A stretch of DNA of 40,566 bases from an uncultured Rubrobacteraceae bacterium (lineage in GTDB: Bacteria > Actinomycetota > Rubrobacteria > Rubrobacterales > Rubrobacteraceae). Made by a program: the position numbers and the translations under genes. The stretch spans positions 1 through 40,566 of the forward strand of contig CADCVD010000057.1 of NCBI GenBank assembly GCA_902806055.1, in the 5' to 3' direction. The notes under the pieces were generated by a model that saw nothing but the letters and a program-made list of their open reading frames with translations, searched no databases and had not been told where the DNA came from. How positions within the stretch are numbered: position 1 is the stretch's first letter; each line of letters opens with the position of its first letter. Below, one piece after another: positions 1 through 7,191 of this stretch.

Positions 1-1082
1 TTCGGCTTGAAGGAGAGCCCCAGGAGAGCCACGCGCTTGCCCTTGAGGGTAAAGAGATCCCGCTGAAGCTTTGAGATGACCTTCCTGAGCTGCCGGTCGT
101 TCACGGCGACCGTAGCGTCGAGGAGGGTAGTCTCGTGATCGTACTCGCGGGCCACCGCGCGCAGGGCGGCGACGTCCTTCGGGAAGCAGGAGCCGCCCCA
201 GCCTATCCCCGCGTTGAGGAAACGGCTCCCGATACGCCCGTCGAGGCCGATACCGTGCGCGACGTTTCCCACGTCAGCGCCGACTAGCTCGCAGATACCG
301 GCGATCTCGTTGATGAAGCTGATCTTGGTCGCGAGAAAAGCGTTGGCGGCGTACTTGACCATCTCCGCGCTCACCAGATCCGTAGTCACGAACGGCACCG
401 CCGCCTTGGGCCTCGGGTCTACGTCGGTCGGGAAGCTCTGCTCTATTACCGGCTCGTAGAGCGCCCGCATGACGTCGAGGGCATCCCTCTCGTCAGCCCC
501 GAGCACGATCCTGTCCGGAAACAAGGAATCGTAGACGGCGCTCCCCTCCCGCAGGAATTCGGGGTTCGAGACTACCCGGTAGTCTACTGCAGGGTTCCCG
601 CCCTCGGCGGCGCCCTCCCGCACAAGCATCGAAACGTAGTCGCCTGAACCAACCGGCACGGTGCTCTTATTGACCACGACCAGCGGGCGCGTCCTCTTCT
701 CTTCCTGCTCTGCTAGAGCCTGCCCCACTCCCTGAGCAACTGTCGCCACTCTCGAGAGGTCAGCCGCTCCGTCGTCTCCCTGGGGTGTGTCCACGGCGAT
801 GAAGACGACATCCGCCCCACGCACGGCCTCAGCAAGCTCCGTCGAGAAGCGTAGCCGCCCTTTGCGAACATCGTCGGCCACTAGCTCTTCGAGCCTTGGC
901 TCGTAGATCGGCATCTGGCCCTCACTCAGCTGGGCGACGCGCTGGGCGTCCCTGTCCGCGCAGACGACCTGATGCCCGACGTGAGCCAAACATGCTCCCG
1001 TAACAAGGCCTACGTAACCAGCCCCGACGACTCCAACTTTAAACTCTTCCAAAGACTTATCCTTAAACTTTGCAGCCAGCAT
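1..1082 (-). CDS. ugd: UDP-glucose/nucleotide-sugar 6-dehydrogenase, 3' end missing
   Basis: This is a member of the UDP-glucose/GDP-mannose dehydrogenase family, which oxidises a nucleotide sugar to its uronic acid with two NAD+ in the cytoplasm and so supplies cell-surface glycan synthesis. Visible residues 1-360 begin with a Rossmann loop (VGVVGAGYVGLVTGACLA, about residues 16-33). They continue with VNKSTVPVGSG and NPEFLREGSA, and carry the catalytic cysteine in GWGGSCFPKD (about Cys299). The frame runs off the left edge after KRVALLGLSFKPN, the start of the C-terminal UDP-binding domain, so roughly the last 70-100 residues are outside. The start is the ATG ending at 1082, with TTGAGG 5 nt upstream. 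The next gene on the same strand is a GT2 glycosyltransferase, consistent with a surface-polysaccharide context. The exact sugar substrate cannot be told. Confidence 0.92.
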   Translation of the reverse strand, partial: MLAAKFKDKSLEEFKVGVVGAGYVGLVTGACLAHVGHQVVCADRDAQRVAQLSEGQMPIYEPRLEELVADDVRKGRLRFSTELAEAVRGADVVFIAVDTPQGDDGAADLSRVATVAQGVGQALAEQEEKRTRPLVVVNKSTVPVGSGDYVSMLVREGAAEGGNPAVDYRVVSNPEFLREGSAVYDSLFPDRIVLGADERDALDVMRALYEPVIEQSFPTDVDPRPKAAVPFVTTDLVSAEMVKYAANAFLATKISFINEIAGICELVGADVGNVAHGIGLDGRIGSRFLNAGIGWGGSCFPKDVAALRAVAREYDHETTLLDATVAVNDRQLRKVISKLQRDLFTLKGKRVALLGLSFKP

Positions 1083-1151
1083 GGTACCTCAAGAGCTTAT
1101 TAAACTATCATGTCGGGTTCTTAATTTCACTTCGACGGTACGCTCTTACTC

Positions 1152-2741
1152 TTAGGATTTACTGTTTGCGTACGGGTGACGTTCAGCGTAGAGAAAGAGC
1201 GAGGCGGAGGGGCTGGCGTAGGCGGTGAGCCAGTGTAGGTCTTCCTGGGTGAACTGCTCAGTGGAGTCGCGGGTGGCGTAGAAGACGCCGACCGGGGAGT
1301 CCTCTTCTAGAATGGGGACGGCCAGAGAGCTGGTCCAGCGGGCGTTGGTGCGCGACTGCGGGAGGCGCCGGGGCCCGGTCACCACGAGGGTTGGTTGAGA
1401 GGTGTTGAGTACGAGCTCGACTGCGCTCTTATCCGTAAGGGAGAACGGGCGCGGCGCCGCCGTTCCTGAGGAGGATCGGGACATGAGGGAGAGGTCTCTT
1501 GCTCGGATGAGACCGGTCCAGTCCGCCTTCAGCTCCTTGCGCGCCTTCTCGACGATCTCGTGAGGCGGGGCTTTGGGGTCTAGACTCTTCGGAGCGGAGG
1601 GGCGGAAGATGAAGCGGGAGCTCAAGATGAAGTTCGCGCTCGTCCCGGCGACTATCCCCAGGAAGGCGGCGATTACGTAGTAGGGGAAGTCAGAGCTGAC
1701 GTATTTGATCAGGGGATAGTAAACCGCGAAGTTAGCGCCTAGCGCGAGGATCGCCACCGGATACGCAAGCGCTCCGCGCAAGAGGAAATGGATTCTGCTG
1801 GAGTACCTTACGTCGCGCCACGTGAAGGCGTTATTGAGCAGAAAGTTACTCAGAATGCTCAATCCTACTGCTACCATCCACGCCACCGTCGGGTTCGCAT
1901 CAAAGTACTCGACGAGGGTTATAAGGGTGAACATGTTTACAAGCACCCCTGATGCTCCGACGAGGGCGAACTTCCAGAAGCGCCCGGCCGAGGGAACGTA
2001 CCAGAAGAGGCTCGCTATATGGGCCAGGTACCCGAGTCCCTGATCTACGTTCGCCTTTGAGACGCCCGCGTGTCGAGCTCGGAAGTTCAGGGGTACTTCG
2101 ACGACCGAGAGCTCGGGGGCGCAGACCAGGATCTCCAGCAGTATCTTGAACCCGGTCGGACGGAACTGGATACCGGAGATCGCCCTGTTTCTCACCAGGA
2201 AGAAGCCGGCTAAAGGATCGGTCGTCTTCCTCGCCTCCTTGAAGAGGATACGGGCGAGGTTCTTGGTACCGACCGAGACGGCGCGGCGCATCGGCCCGGA
2301 GAGACCAGCATAGCTTCCGCCCTTCGCGTAGCGGCTCGCAACCACCACATCAGCCCCTGAGGACTTCGCCTCTTCCAGCATCTCGCGTACCTTAGCGGGA
2401 GGGTGCTGGAGGTCGGCATCCATCACGCAAGCGTATTCACTCTCGTCGACGATGGCGTCCAGGCCTGTCGTCACGGCCGTGGAGAGCCCGCCCTCCTGCT
2501 CGGCCCCCTCGCGGTGGATCAGGATAATTCGCTCATCCTCTTTGCTCAACGAGCGGATCACCTCCGGCGTATCATCGTCGGAGTCGTCTACGAAGACGAT
2601 GCGATAGTCTACGCCTAAGAGGGCTTCTCTCAGCTCCTCTATCAGACGGGGGACGTTGCCGGCCTCGTTGCGCGTCGGGATGATGAGGGTAAGCAGACTC
2701 CTGGTCCGTGCGCCCAGCGGGATCGTCTGTTCCGGTCTCAT
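1152..2741 (-). CDS. GT2 glycosyltransferase fused to GtrA membrane domain and GAF-like tail
   Basis: Residues about 15-240 form a GT-A fold of the polyprenyl-phosphate mannose/glucose synthase type, with VDDSDDDT near 51-58, the DAD motif at 108-110 and DPLAGFF near 175. Such enzymes transfer a sugar from a nucleotide donor to a polyprenyl phosphate. Residues about 254-382 are a four-helix GtrA domain (FWKFALVGASGVLVNM at its start), thought to help move the lipid-linked sugar across the membrane. Residues about 430-520 resemble a GAF sensor (LAVPILEEDSPVGVFYATRD), an unusual addition. There is no Shine-Dalgarno sequence; a TAGCCT -10-like hexamer lies 8 nt before the ATG, so the mRNA may be leaderless. 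The upstream nucleotide-sugar dehydrogenase on the same strand fits cell-envelope glycosylation. The GT2 and GtrA assignments are firm; the GAF assignment is by eye. Confidence 0.9.
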   Translation of the reverse strand: MRPEQTIPLGARTRSLLTLIIPTRNEAGNVPRLIEELREALLGVDYRIVFVDDSDDDTPEVIRSLSKEDERIILIHREGAEQEGGLSTAVTTGLDAIVDESEYACVMDADLQHPPAKVREMLEEAKSSGADVVVASRYAKGGSYAGLSGPMRRAVSVGTKNLARILFKEARKTTDPLAGFFLVRNRAISGIQFRPTGFKILLEILVCAPELSVVEVPLNFRARHAGVSKANVDQGLGYLAHIASLFWYVPSAGRFWKFALVGASGVLVNMFTLITLVEYFDANPTVAWMVAVGLSILSNFLLNNAFTWRDVRYSSRIHFLLRGALAYPVAILALGANFAVYYPLIKYVSSDFPYYVIAAFLGIVAGTSANFILSSRFIFRPSAPKSLDPKAPPHEIVEKARKELKADWTGLIRARDLSLMSRSSSGTAAPRPFSLTDKSAVELVLNTSQPTLVVTGPRRLPQSRTNARWTSSLAVPILEEDSPVGVFYATRDSTEQFTQEDLHWLTAYASPSASLFLYAERHPYANSKS

Positions 2742-2749
2742 GGTGCGCT

Positions 2750-2755
2750 AGGCTA
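2750..2755 (-). promoter_or_regulatory. -10-like hexamer for leaderless start of the GT2 gene
   Basis: TAGCCT on the minus strand ends 8 nt before the ATG at 2741, and the interval has no Shine-Dalgarno sequence. It is a weak match alone and gains weight because the same spacing recurs at eight other genes. Confidence 0.35.
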
Positions 2756-2845
2756 GCACAACCGGCGAGAAGGCCCAAAACTGGAGTAAACGCCGGGTAA
2801 AATTCCCGAAATAGGAAGAGAGTTCTCAAGGAGGAGTACAGCTTT

Positions 2846-3124
2846 ATGGCAGGTAAAGAACGGGTACACGCGACGATCTCCGGCCGCGTGCAGGGTGTAG
2901 CCTTCCGCGACTCGGCGCGCCAGGAGGCCGAAAAGCTCGGCCTGACGGGTTGGGTACGCAACACCGAGAAGGGCAGCGTGGAGGCGATGTTCGAGGGCGA
3001 CTCCGGCGCGGTGAATCAGATGGTAGAGTGGTGCAAGAGTGGACCGTCGAGCGCCGATGTGGAGGATGTCTCCACCGAGAGGGAGACTCCCTCGGGCGAC
3101 CTTTCGGGTTTCGAGGTTCGTTGA
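2846..3124 (+). CDS. acyP: Acylphosphatase
   Basis: This 92-residue protein has the usual length of the family and hydrolyses acyl phosphates such as 1,3-bisphosphoglycerate or carbamoyl phosphate in the cytoplasm. The phosphate-binding loop GRVQGVAFRDSAR (about residues 12-24) contains the catalytic arginine. GWVRNTEKGSVEAMFEG holds the catalytic asparagine. The start ATG has a strong AAGGAGGAG about 9 nt upstream. The stop overlaps the TTG start of rnhC (TTGA at 3121-3124), so the two genes are probably translationally coupled. The family is certain; the physiological substrate is unknown. Confidence 0.95.
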   Translation: MAGKERVHATISGRVQGVAFRDSARQEAEKLGLTGWVRNTEKGSVEAMFEGDSGAVNQMVEWCKSGPSSADVEDVSTERETPSGDLSGFEVR

Positions 3125-4038
3125 GCGAGGTACCTTCGAAGAACGTGATACCGGATGAGCTCAAACGTTTCATCGACGGCTTGGGTGCTGAGGTCTCCTT
3201 CGTACGCTCCATAGACCACGGGAACCAGTACCGCGTAATTCGCAACTCCGATACCGTGCCGGTCAACGTCTACCACACAGGTAAAATATCAACCGGAGGT
3301 AAAGCTTCAGCGTTGAAGGAGCTGATCGAAGACTGGCGTCTGGAGCGCCCAGGAATGGCTCCTCGGCGGACGGAGGGGGCGCATACTAGAGCGCGTCCGG
3401 TCCTCGACGGTACGCCGAGGCTCGGGATCGACGAGTCGGGTAAAGGAGATTACTTCGGGCCGTTAGTCGTCGCCGGAGCACGGGTCCTGGATCAGGAATC
3501 CGCCCGGAAGCTGCAAGAGATCGGGGTGCGGGACTCGAAGGAGCTCAGTACTGGCCAGGCAAAGCTGATGGCTGAGAGCATCCGCCGAGAGCTAGGGTCG
3601 GGGAACGTCCGGATCGTATCGCTCTCCCCGCGCGAGTACGAGGCGCGCCGGAGCGCGGCTGGCAACGTCAACAAGCTGCTCGGGGAGGTAGATGCCGAGA
3701 TTATGAGTGCACTTCTAGATGAGGTTGAGATGGTAGTCGTCGACGAGTTTGCTCGTACTGCCAGGTCTTATTTAGAGCCTTTCGTGCCGGAGGGGGTGCG
3801 GCTGGAGGTGCGGACCCGGGCGGAGGACGATGCGGCGGTGGCGGCGGCCTCTATTCTGGCGCGGGCGCGGCAGCTGGAGGAGATGGACCAGCTCTCCGAG
3901 CGGGTCGGGTTCGAGTTGCCCCGGGGCGCGACGCATGTAATAGCGACGGGACGGCGGGTCCACACGGAGCGGGGGATAGAGGGGCTGAAGGACGCGGCGA
4001 AGATAAGCTTTGCGACGACGAAACGAATAGTAGGGTAG
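3121..4038 (+). CDS. rnhC: Ribonuclease HIII
   Basis: RNase HIII cleaves the RNA strand of RNA-DNA hybrids. The catalytic domain opens with LGIDESGKGDYFGPLVVAG (about residues 101-119), the signature that separates HIII (DEsGKGDyFGP) from HII. Further acidic residues lie in VRDSKELS and VVVDEFA. The N-terminal 90 residues match the TBP-like substrate-binding domain seen in RNases HIII (YHTGKISTGGKAS). The frame stays open upstream to an ATG at 2950, but that stretch lies inside acyP in another frame. I place the start at TTG 3121, overlapping the acyP stop as TTGA, giving 305 residues, normal for the family. RNase HIII is better known from Firmicutes, Thermotoga and Chlamydia than from typical actinobacteria. 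Confidence 0.93.
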   Translation: MSEVPSKNVIPDELKRFIDGLGAEVSFVRSIDHGNQYRVIRNSDTVPVNVYHTGKISTGGKASALKELIEDWRLERPGMAPRRTEGAHTRARPVLDGTPRLGIDESGKGDYFGPLVVAGARVLDQESARKLQEIGVRDSKELSTGQAKLMAESIRRELGSGNVRIVSLSPREYEARRSAAGNVNKLLGEVDAEIMSALLDEVEMVVVDEFARTARSYLEPFVPEGVRLEVRTRAEDDAAVAAASILARARQLEEMDQLSERVGFELPRGATHVIATGRRVHTERGIEGLKDAAKISFATTKRIVG

Positions 4039-4050
4039 CAGGGAGCTTGC

Positions 4051-5070
4051 GTGATTGATCTTCGTAGCGATACGGTGACCCGACCGACCGAGCCGATGCG
4101 CCGGGCGATGTCCGAGGCGCCTGTGGGGGATGACGTCTTTGGAGACGACCCGACGGTGAACCGGTTGGAGGAGTACGTATCGGGACTCCTGGGCAAGGAA
4201 GCGTCAATCTATTGTCCTTCGGGGACGATGACCAACCAGATTGGGCTGCACCTCGGCACGAGCCGGGGGGACGAGGTGATCCTCCACGAGGACGCGCACA
4301 TCTTCAACTACGAGGCGGGCGCCCCCGCCCTCCTCTCCGGTGTACAGGTAAGGCCCGTCTTCGGCGAGAGAGGCGTCGTAAGCCCTGAGGCCCTCAGGGC
4401 TGTCGTTCGCCCGGAGAACATCCACTTCCCTCGCCCGAAGCTTCTGTGCCTGGAGAACACCCACAACGTCGCGGGAGGTAGGATCCTTCCGCTAGAGGGC
4501 TTCGCCGCCGTCGCCGCCGAGGCGCGGACCCTCGGACTGAAGGTGCATCTCGACGGGGCACGGCTCTTCAACGCCGCGGTTGCTACAGGCGTTCCTGCGC
4601 GTGAGTGGTGCGAGCATGCCGACACGGTCTCCGTCTGCTCCTCCAAGGGCCTCGGCGCGCCCGTGGGATCTCTGCTCGCCGGGGACGAGGAGACGATTAG
4701 GGAGGCTAGACGCGTTCGCAAGGCGTTCGGCGGCGGGATGCGCCAGGCGGGAGTTATAGCCGCCGCCTCGCTCTACGCCTTCGAGCACCACGTTGGTAGG
4801 CTAGCCGAGGACCACGAGCGCGCGCGGAGGCTAGCCGAGGGTCTGGCCGAAGCTGGCTACGCGGTCGAGATGCCCGAGACCAACATCGTGCTCGTCGATG
4901 TCGGAAACGCGGGAGAATTCCTCGCAGCGCTCGCTGAAAGAGGAGTGCTCGCCACCCCCCGCGGCGAGAGTGCTGTACGCTTCGTCACCCACCTCGATGT
5001 CGATGGCGAAGCGATAGATGCCGCCGTGGAGGCTGCAGCAGAGCTCTCCGCCTACCCGCTCGAACGTTGA
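4051..5070 (+). CDS. ltaE: Low-specificity L-threonine aldolase
   Basis: A PLP-dependent fold-type I aldolase that splits L-threonine or L-allo-threonine into glycine and acetaldehyde in the cytoplasm. It starts with the family hallmark MIDLRSDTVTRPT and continues with GDDVFGDDPTVNRLE. The PLP-contacting aspartate lies in KVHLDGARLFNA (about 168) and the Schiff-base lysine in SVCSSKGLGAPVG (Lys199). At 339 residues it is full length. The GTG start has AGGGAG about 6 nt upstream and lies 12 nt after rnhC. Its stop overlaps the TTG start of the next gene (TTGA at 5067-5070). It is likely in one operon with acyP, rnhC and the following acetyltransferase. Confidence 0.94.
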   Translation: MIDLRSDTVTRPTEPMRRAMSEAPVGDDVFGDDPTVNRLEEYVSGLLGKEASIYCPSGTMTNQIGLHLGTSRGDEVILHEDAHIFNYEAGAPALLSGVQVRPVFGERGVVSPEALRAVVRPENIHFPRPKLLCLENTHNVAGGRILPLEGFAAVAAEARTLGLKVHLDGARLFNAAVATGVPAREWCEHADTVSVCSSKGLGAPVGSLLAGDEETIREARRVRKAFGGGMRQAGVIAAASLYAFEHHVGRLAEDHERARRLAEGLAEAGYAVEMPETNIVLVDVGNAGEFLAALAERGVLATPRGESAVRFVTHLDVDGEAIDAAVEAAAELSAYPLER

Positions 5071-5519
5071 CGCCGCGCAACCTAGAGATTCGCTTCATAG
5101 CCCCCGAAGAGTTGGGTGGACCTCTCTCCCTCCTCGAAGGGTTCATGAGGGATGGGGAACCTCTACCAACTTTGTTCGTCGGACAACTCGCACGGGCCGT
5201 CGAGAGAGGCGACCTTGAGGTGCTCGTGGCCTTTACGAAGCCGGAGAAAAGGTCGGTTGGCGCCGTCGTGCTCGCTTTTCGGCACAGCGTCTCCCTGGGC
5301 GCCTCTTTCGCCAGCATCGAGGATCTCTACGTGAGGCCGGATGCGAGGCGCCGGGGCGTCGGCCGAGCTTTGTTCAAAGCGGTGGAGGAGCGGTGTAAAG
5401 AGCGCGGCATCTCCTACGTCGAGGTCCAAACCGACGATGGTGCTGCGCCGTTCTATAAGGCGCTTGGCTACGAATCAGAGGAGGGCGTGCGGGTGCTCTC
5501 CCGTTCCTACGCCTTCTGA
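5067..5519 (+). CDS. GNAT-family N-acetyltransferase
   Basis: A 150-residue single-domain GNAT protein. Motif A, which binds the pyrophosphate of acetyl-CoA, is RPDARRRGVGRALF (about residues 91-104), preceded by the typical beta-4 strand ASIEDLYV. A motif-B-like end, APFYKALGYESEEGVRVLSR, follows. The start is TTG overlapping the ltaE stop (TTGA), so translation is probably coupled. The substrate is not evident; it could be a small amine, an amino acid or a protein terminus. Confidence 0.88.
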   Translation: MTPRNLEIRFIAPEELGGPLSLLEGFMRDGEPLPTLFVGQLARAVERGDLEVLVAFTKPEKRSVGAVVLAFRHSVSLGASFASIEDLYVRPDARRRGVGRALFKAVEERCKERGISYVEVQTDDGAAPFYKALGYESEEGVRVLSRSYAF

Positions 5520-5668
5520 CCGGTTGGACCGGGCGGGCGTTTCTATCCAGCGCGCATCTGCAAAGTTGCGTCGGATGAAATGGTCAGGCGCCTTATTTTC
5601 CTTATGATCGTTGTCCAGAAGGCCGCGCGTGGCAGAACCTCTATTGCCCCGACCCGCCACTCCGGGAG

Positions 5669-6175
5669 CTAAAACTCCTTTATCTCGTACACGGAGACCT
5701 CGTGGAAGCCCAGCCTCTCGTAGAACTTACGCGCCCTTGTGTTACCGGCGGCGACCTGCAAGGAGACGCCATCGGCGCCTCTCTCGCGGGCCCATTTGTA
5801 GCACTCTTCGACGAGGGTGCGGCCGATACCGAGGCTACGGCGGGCGGGGATGACGTAGATATCCTCGACGGCGGCCCAGGTCTTTGGTTCGAAGGCCGGG
5901 GAGCCCTCGCGTAGCTCGCCCGAGAGAAAGCCTATTACCTCATCGTCAATCTCGGCGACGAAGAGGCAAGAGTGGGAGCTACCGGAGAGATCCGCGAGGA
6001 AACGGCGCATGACCTTCTCGGCGTCGGGTGCCGTGGCGTAGACGGGGTCGTAGAGAGTATGCTCCTCGGCGCTGCGTACCCAGAGACGGGCCGCCTCGTT
6101 GGCGTCGTTGCGCTTGCCGGGACGCACGGTAAAGCCGATCCCGCCCGATGAGCTCTTCTCACGGCGTCTCTCCAT
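5669..6175 (-). CDS. GNAT-family N-acetyltransferase
   Basis: A 168-residue GNAT protein. The core beta-4/motif A is AAVEDIYVIPARRSLGIGRT (about residues 105-124), and the C-terminal motif B is NTRARKFYERLGFHEVSVYE. It converges on the preceding GNAT gene with a 149-bp gap in which I see no clear terminator or gene. The start ATG at 6175 lacks a Shine-Dalgarno sequence, and a TACGAT hexamer lies exactly 6 nt upstream, suggesting a leaderless transcript. The acetylated substrate is unknown. Confidence 0.88.
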   Translation of the reverse strand: MERRREKSSSGGIGFTVRPGKRNDANEAARLWVRSAEEHTLYDPVYATAPDAEKVMRRFLADLSGSSHSCLFVAEIDDEVIGFLSGELREGSPAFEPKTWAAVEDIYVIPARRSLGIGRTLVEECYKWARERGADGVSLQVAAGNTRARKFYERLGFHEVSVYEIKEF

Positions 6176-6181
6176 GACCGA

Positions 6182-6187
6182 ATCGTA
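6182..6187 (-). promoter_or_regulatory. -10 element, leaderless start of GNAT gene
   Basis: TACGAT on the minus strand is followed by 6 nt and then the ATG at 6175, with no ribosome-binding site between. No good -35 is visible. Confidence 0.45.
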
Positions 6188-6319
6188 GCGGATATGCCGC
6201 CGCTCGTGTCAGAGATGTCTGATACTGTGAGCGGCCGACATGCCCGGGACGGCTCCGGGAGAGACGGACGGCAGGGAGAGTAGGGCGTACGCACGACGGC
6301 TACAACAGGAAGAAGAACG

Positions 6320-6769
6320 ATGAGGGCGGAGTGGGCTTTGGTGTTAGTAGCTCTGGTGGCGGGGACGGCGGTGCCGGTGCAGTTCGCGGTAAACGCGCAG
6401 TTGCGAGGAGCGGTCGGCGGCCCGGTAAGCGCTGCCGCCATCTCCTTCTTAGTCGGGACGGTGGCGCTGCTCGTGGCCGTGCTCTGGACGCAAGAAGCGA
6501 GGCCGACTTTCGCCGACCTCTCCGGGGCGCCGTGGTGGGTGTGGGCGGGGGGATTTCTCGGGGCGTTCTACGTTGCCGCCTCCATAGTTTTGACCCCGCG
6601 CCTCGGGGCGGCGACCACGATCGGGTTCATCATCTCCGGGCAGGTGCTCGCCTCGATCATCATGGATCAGTTCGGCCTGCTTAACCTGCCGGTCCATGCC
6701 GTTACCCTCCTGAGGCTCGGCGGCGCCGTCCTCGTCGTCGTTGGGGCGATCATCGTACTGCGCTCCTGA
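6320..6769 (+). CDS. DUF606/YdcZ-family membrane protein (DMT-like)
   Basis: A 149-residue integral membrane protein with about five hydrophobic helices. It resembles the YdcZ/DUF606 family, half-size relatives of drug/metabolite transporters. Typical features are the N-terminal helix with VPVQFAVNAQLRGAVGGPV, GGFLGAFYVAASIVLTPRLG in the middle, and a last helix LGGAVLVVVGAIIVL. The start ATG has AGGAAGAA upstream. It diverges from the minus-strand GNAT gene across 144 bp. The transported substrate, if any, is unknown. Confidence 0.87.
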   Translation: MRAEWALVLVALVAGTAVPVQFAVNAQLRGAVGGPVSAAAISFLVGTVALLVAVLWTQEARPTFADLSGAPWWVWAGGFLGAFYVAASIVLTPRLGAATTIGFIISGQVLASIIMDQFGLLNLPVHAVTLLRLGGAVLVVVGAIIVLRS

Positions 6770-6775
6770 CCACAA

Positions 6776-6945
6776 GCCGTTGTGGTTCTCGAATTTTGCG
6801 CTTTTCTTTGTGCCTCCGAGGGATTACATTGAGTCATGTAGGTTTTAGAGATAGGAGGACCGCTAGAGCAAGAGAAAAATTTGGACGATAAAGGACTTGT
6901 AGAGAAGCGGGACCTGTAAGAGGCCGGCAAGAAGGAGCTAAAAAC
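6776..6945. other. Upstream part of the glmS leader/promoter region
   Basis: About 170 bp between the DUF606 gene and the ribozyme. It must contain the glmS promoter, but I cannot pick a convincing -35/-10 pair. No coding signal is visible. Confidence 0.4.
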
Positions 6946-7100
6946 AGAAGCGCCAGGACTCCCCGAGCCAACCGGGTGAAGGGAGTCGACGAGGGAGACG
7001 TTCATCGAGTTATTCGGCGGATGCGTCTCGGCAGACGGGCGGTCGATAGGGCGGCGACAAATCCCGGCGGCGACGCCGGGGCCAAAGCGCCTCCCACGCC
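6946..7100 (+). ncRNA. glmS ribozyme (glucosamine-6-phosphate-activated self-cleaving leader)
   Basis: The leader of glmS carries the glmS ribozyme core. The cleavage region reads AGAA/GCGCCAG, so the scissile bond should lie between 6949 and 6950. P1 arms ACTCCC (6958-6963) and GGGAGT (6981-6986) pair perfectly. The invariant core follows as GACGAGG (6988-6994), TCATCGA (7002-7008) and TTCGGCGGATGCGTCTCGGC (7013-7032). P4 is CCCGGCG-GCGA-CGCCGGG (7063-7080), followed by the conserved-like GCCAAAG. In known examples glucosamine-6-phosphate acts as the coenzyme, cleavage destabilises the glmS mRNA, and the pathway product thereby shuts off its own synthesis. The 3' boundary is approximate. A CTCCTC run (7116-7121) could pair with the GAGGAG of the glmS ribosome-binding site, but that is speculative. 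Confidence 0.93.
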
Positions 7101-7191
7101 CGGGCGGTACCCTTGCTCCTCCTTACTTCCTTCGGGGTTCCCAGTAAGTTGTTGCTCCGGGTCTGTACCGGGGCGCGTAGAGGAGGCGTAT

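Noticed and set aside
2950-3120. N-terminal extension of RNase HIII back to ATG 2950
   Set aside because: The stretch overlaps acyP in another frame, is arginine- and glycine-rich without family similarity, and TTG 3121 gives a normal-length protein with a TTGA overlap.
6976-7191. N-terminal extension of glmS
   Set aside because: The catalytic cysteine must be residue 2, and the extension would translate the ribozyme.
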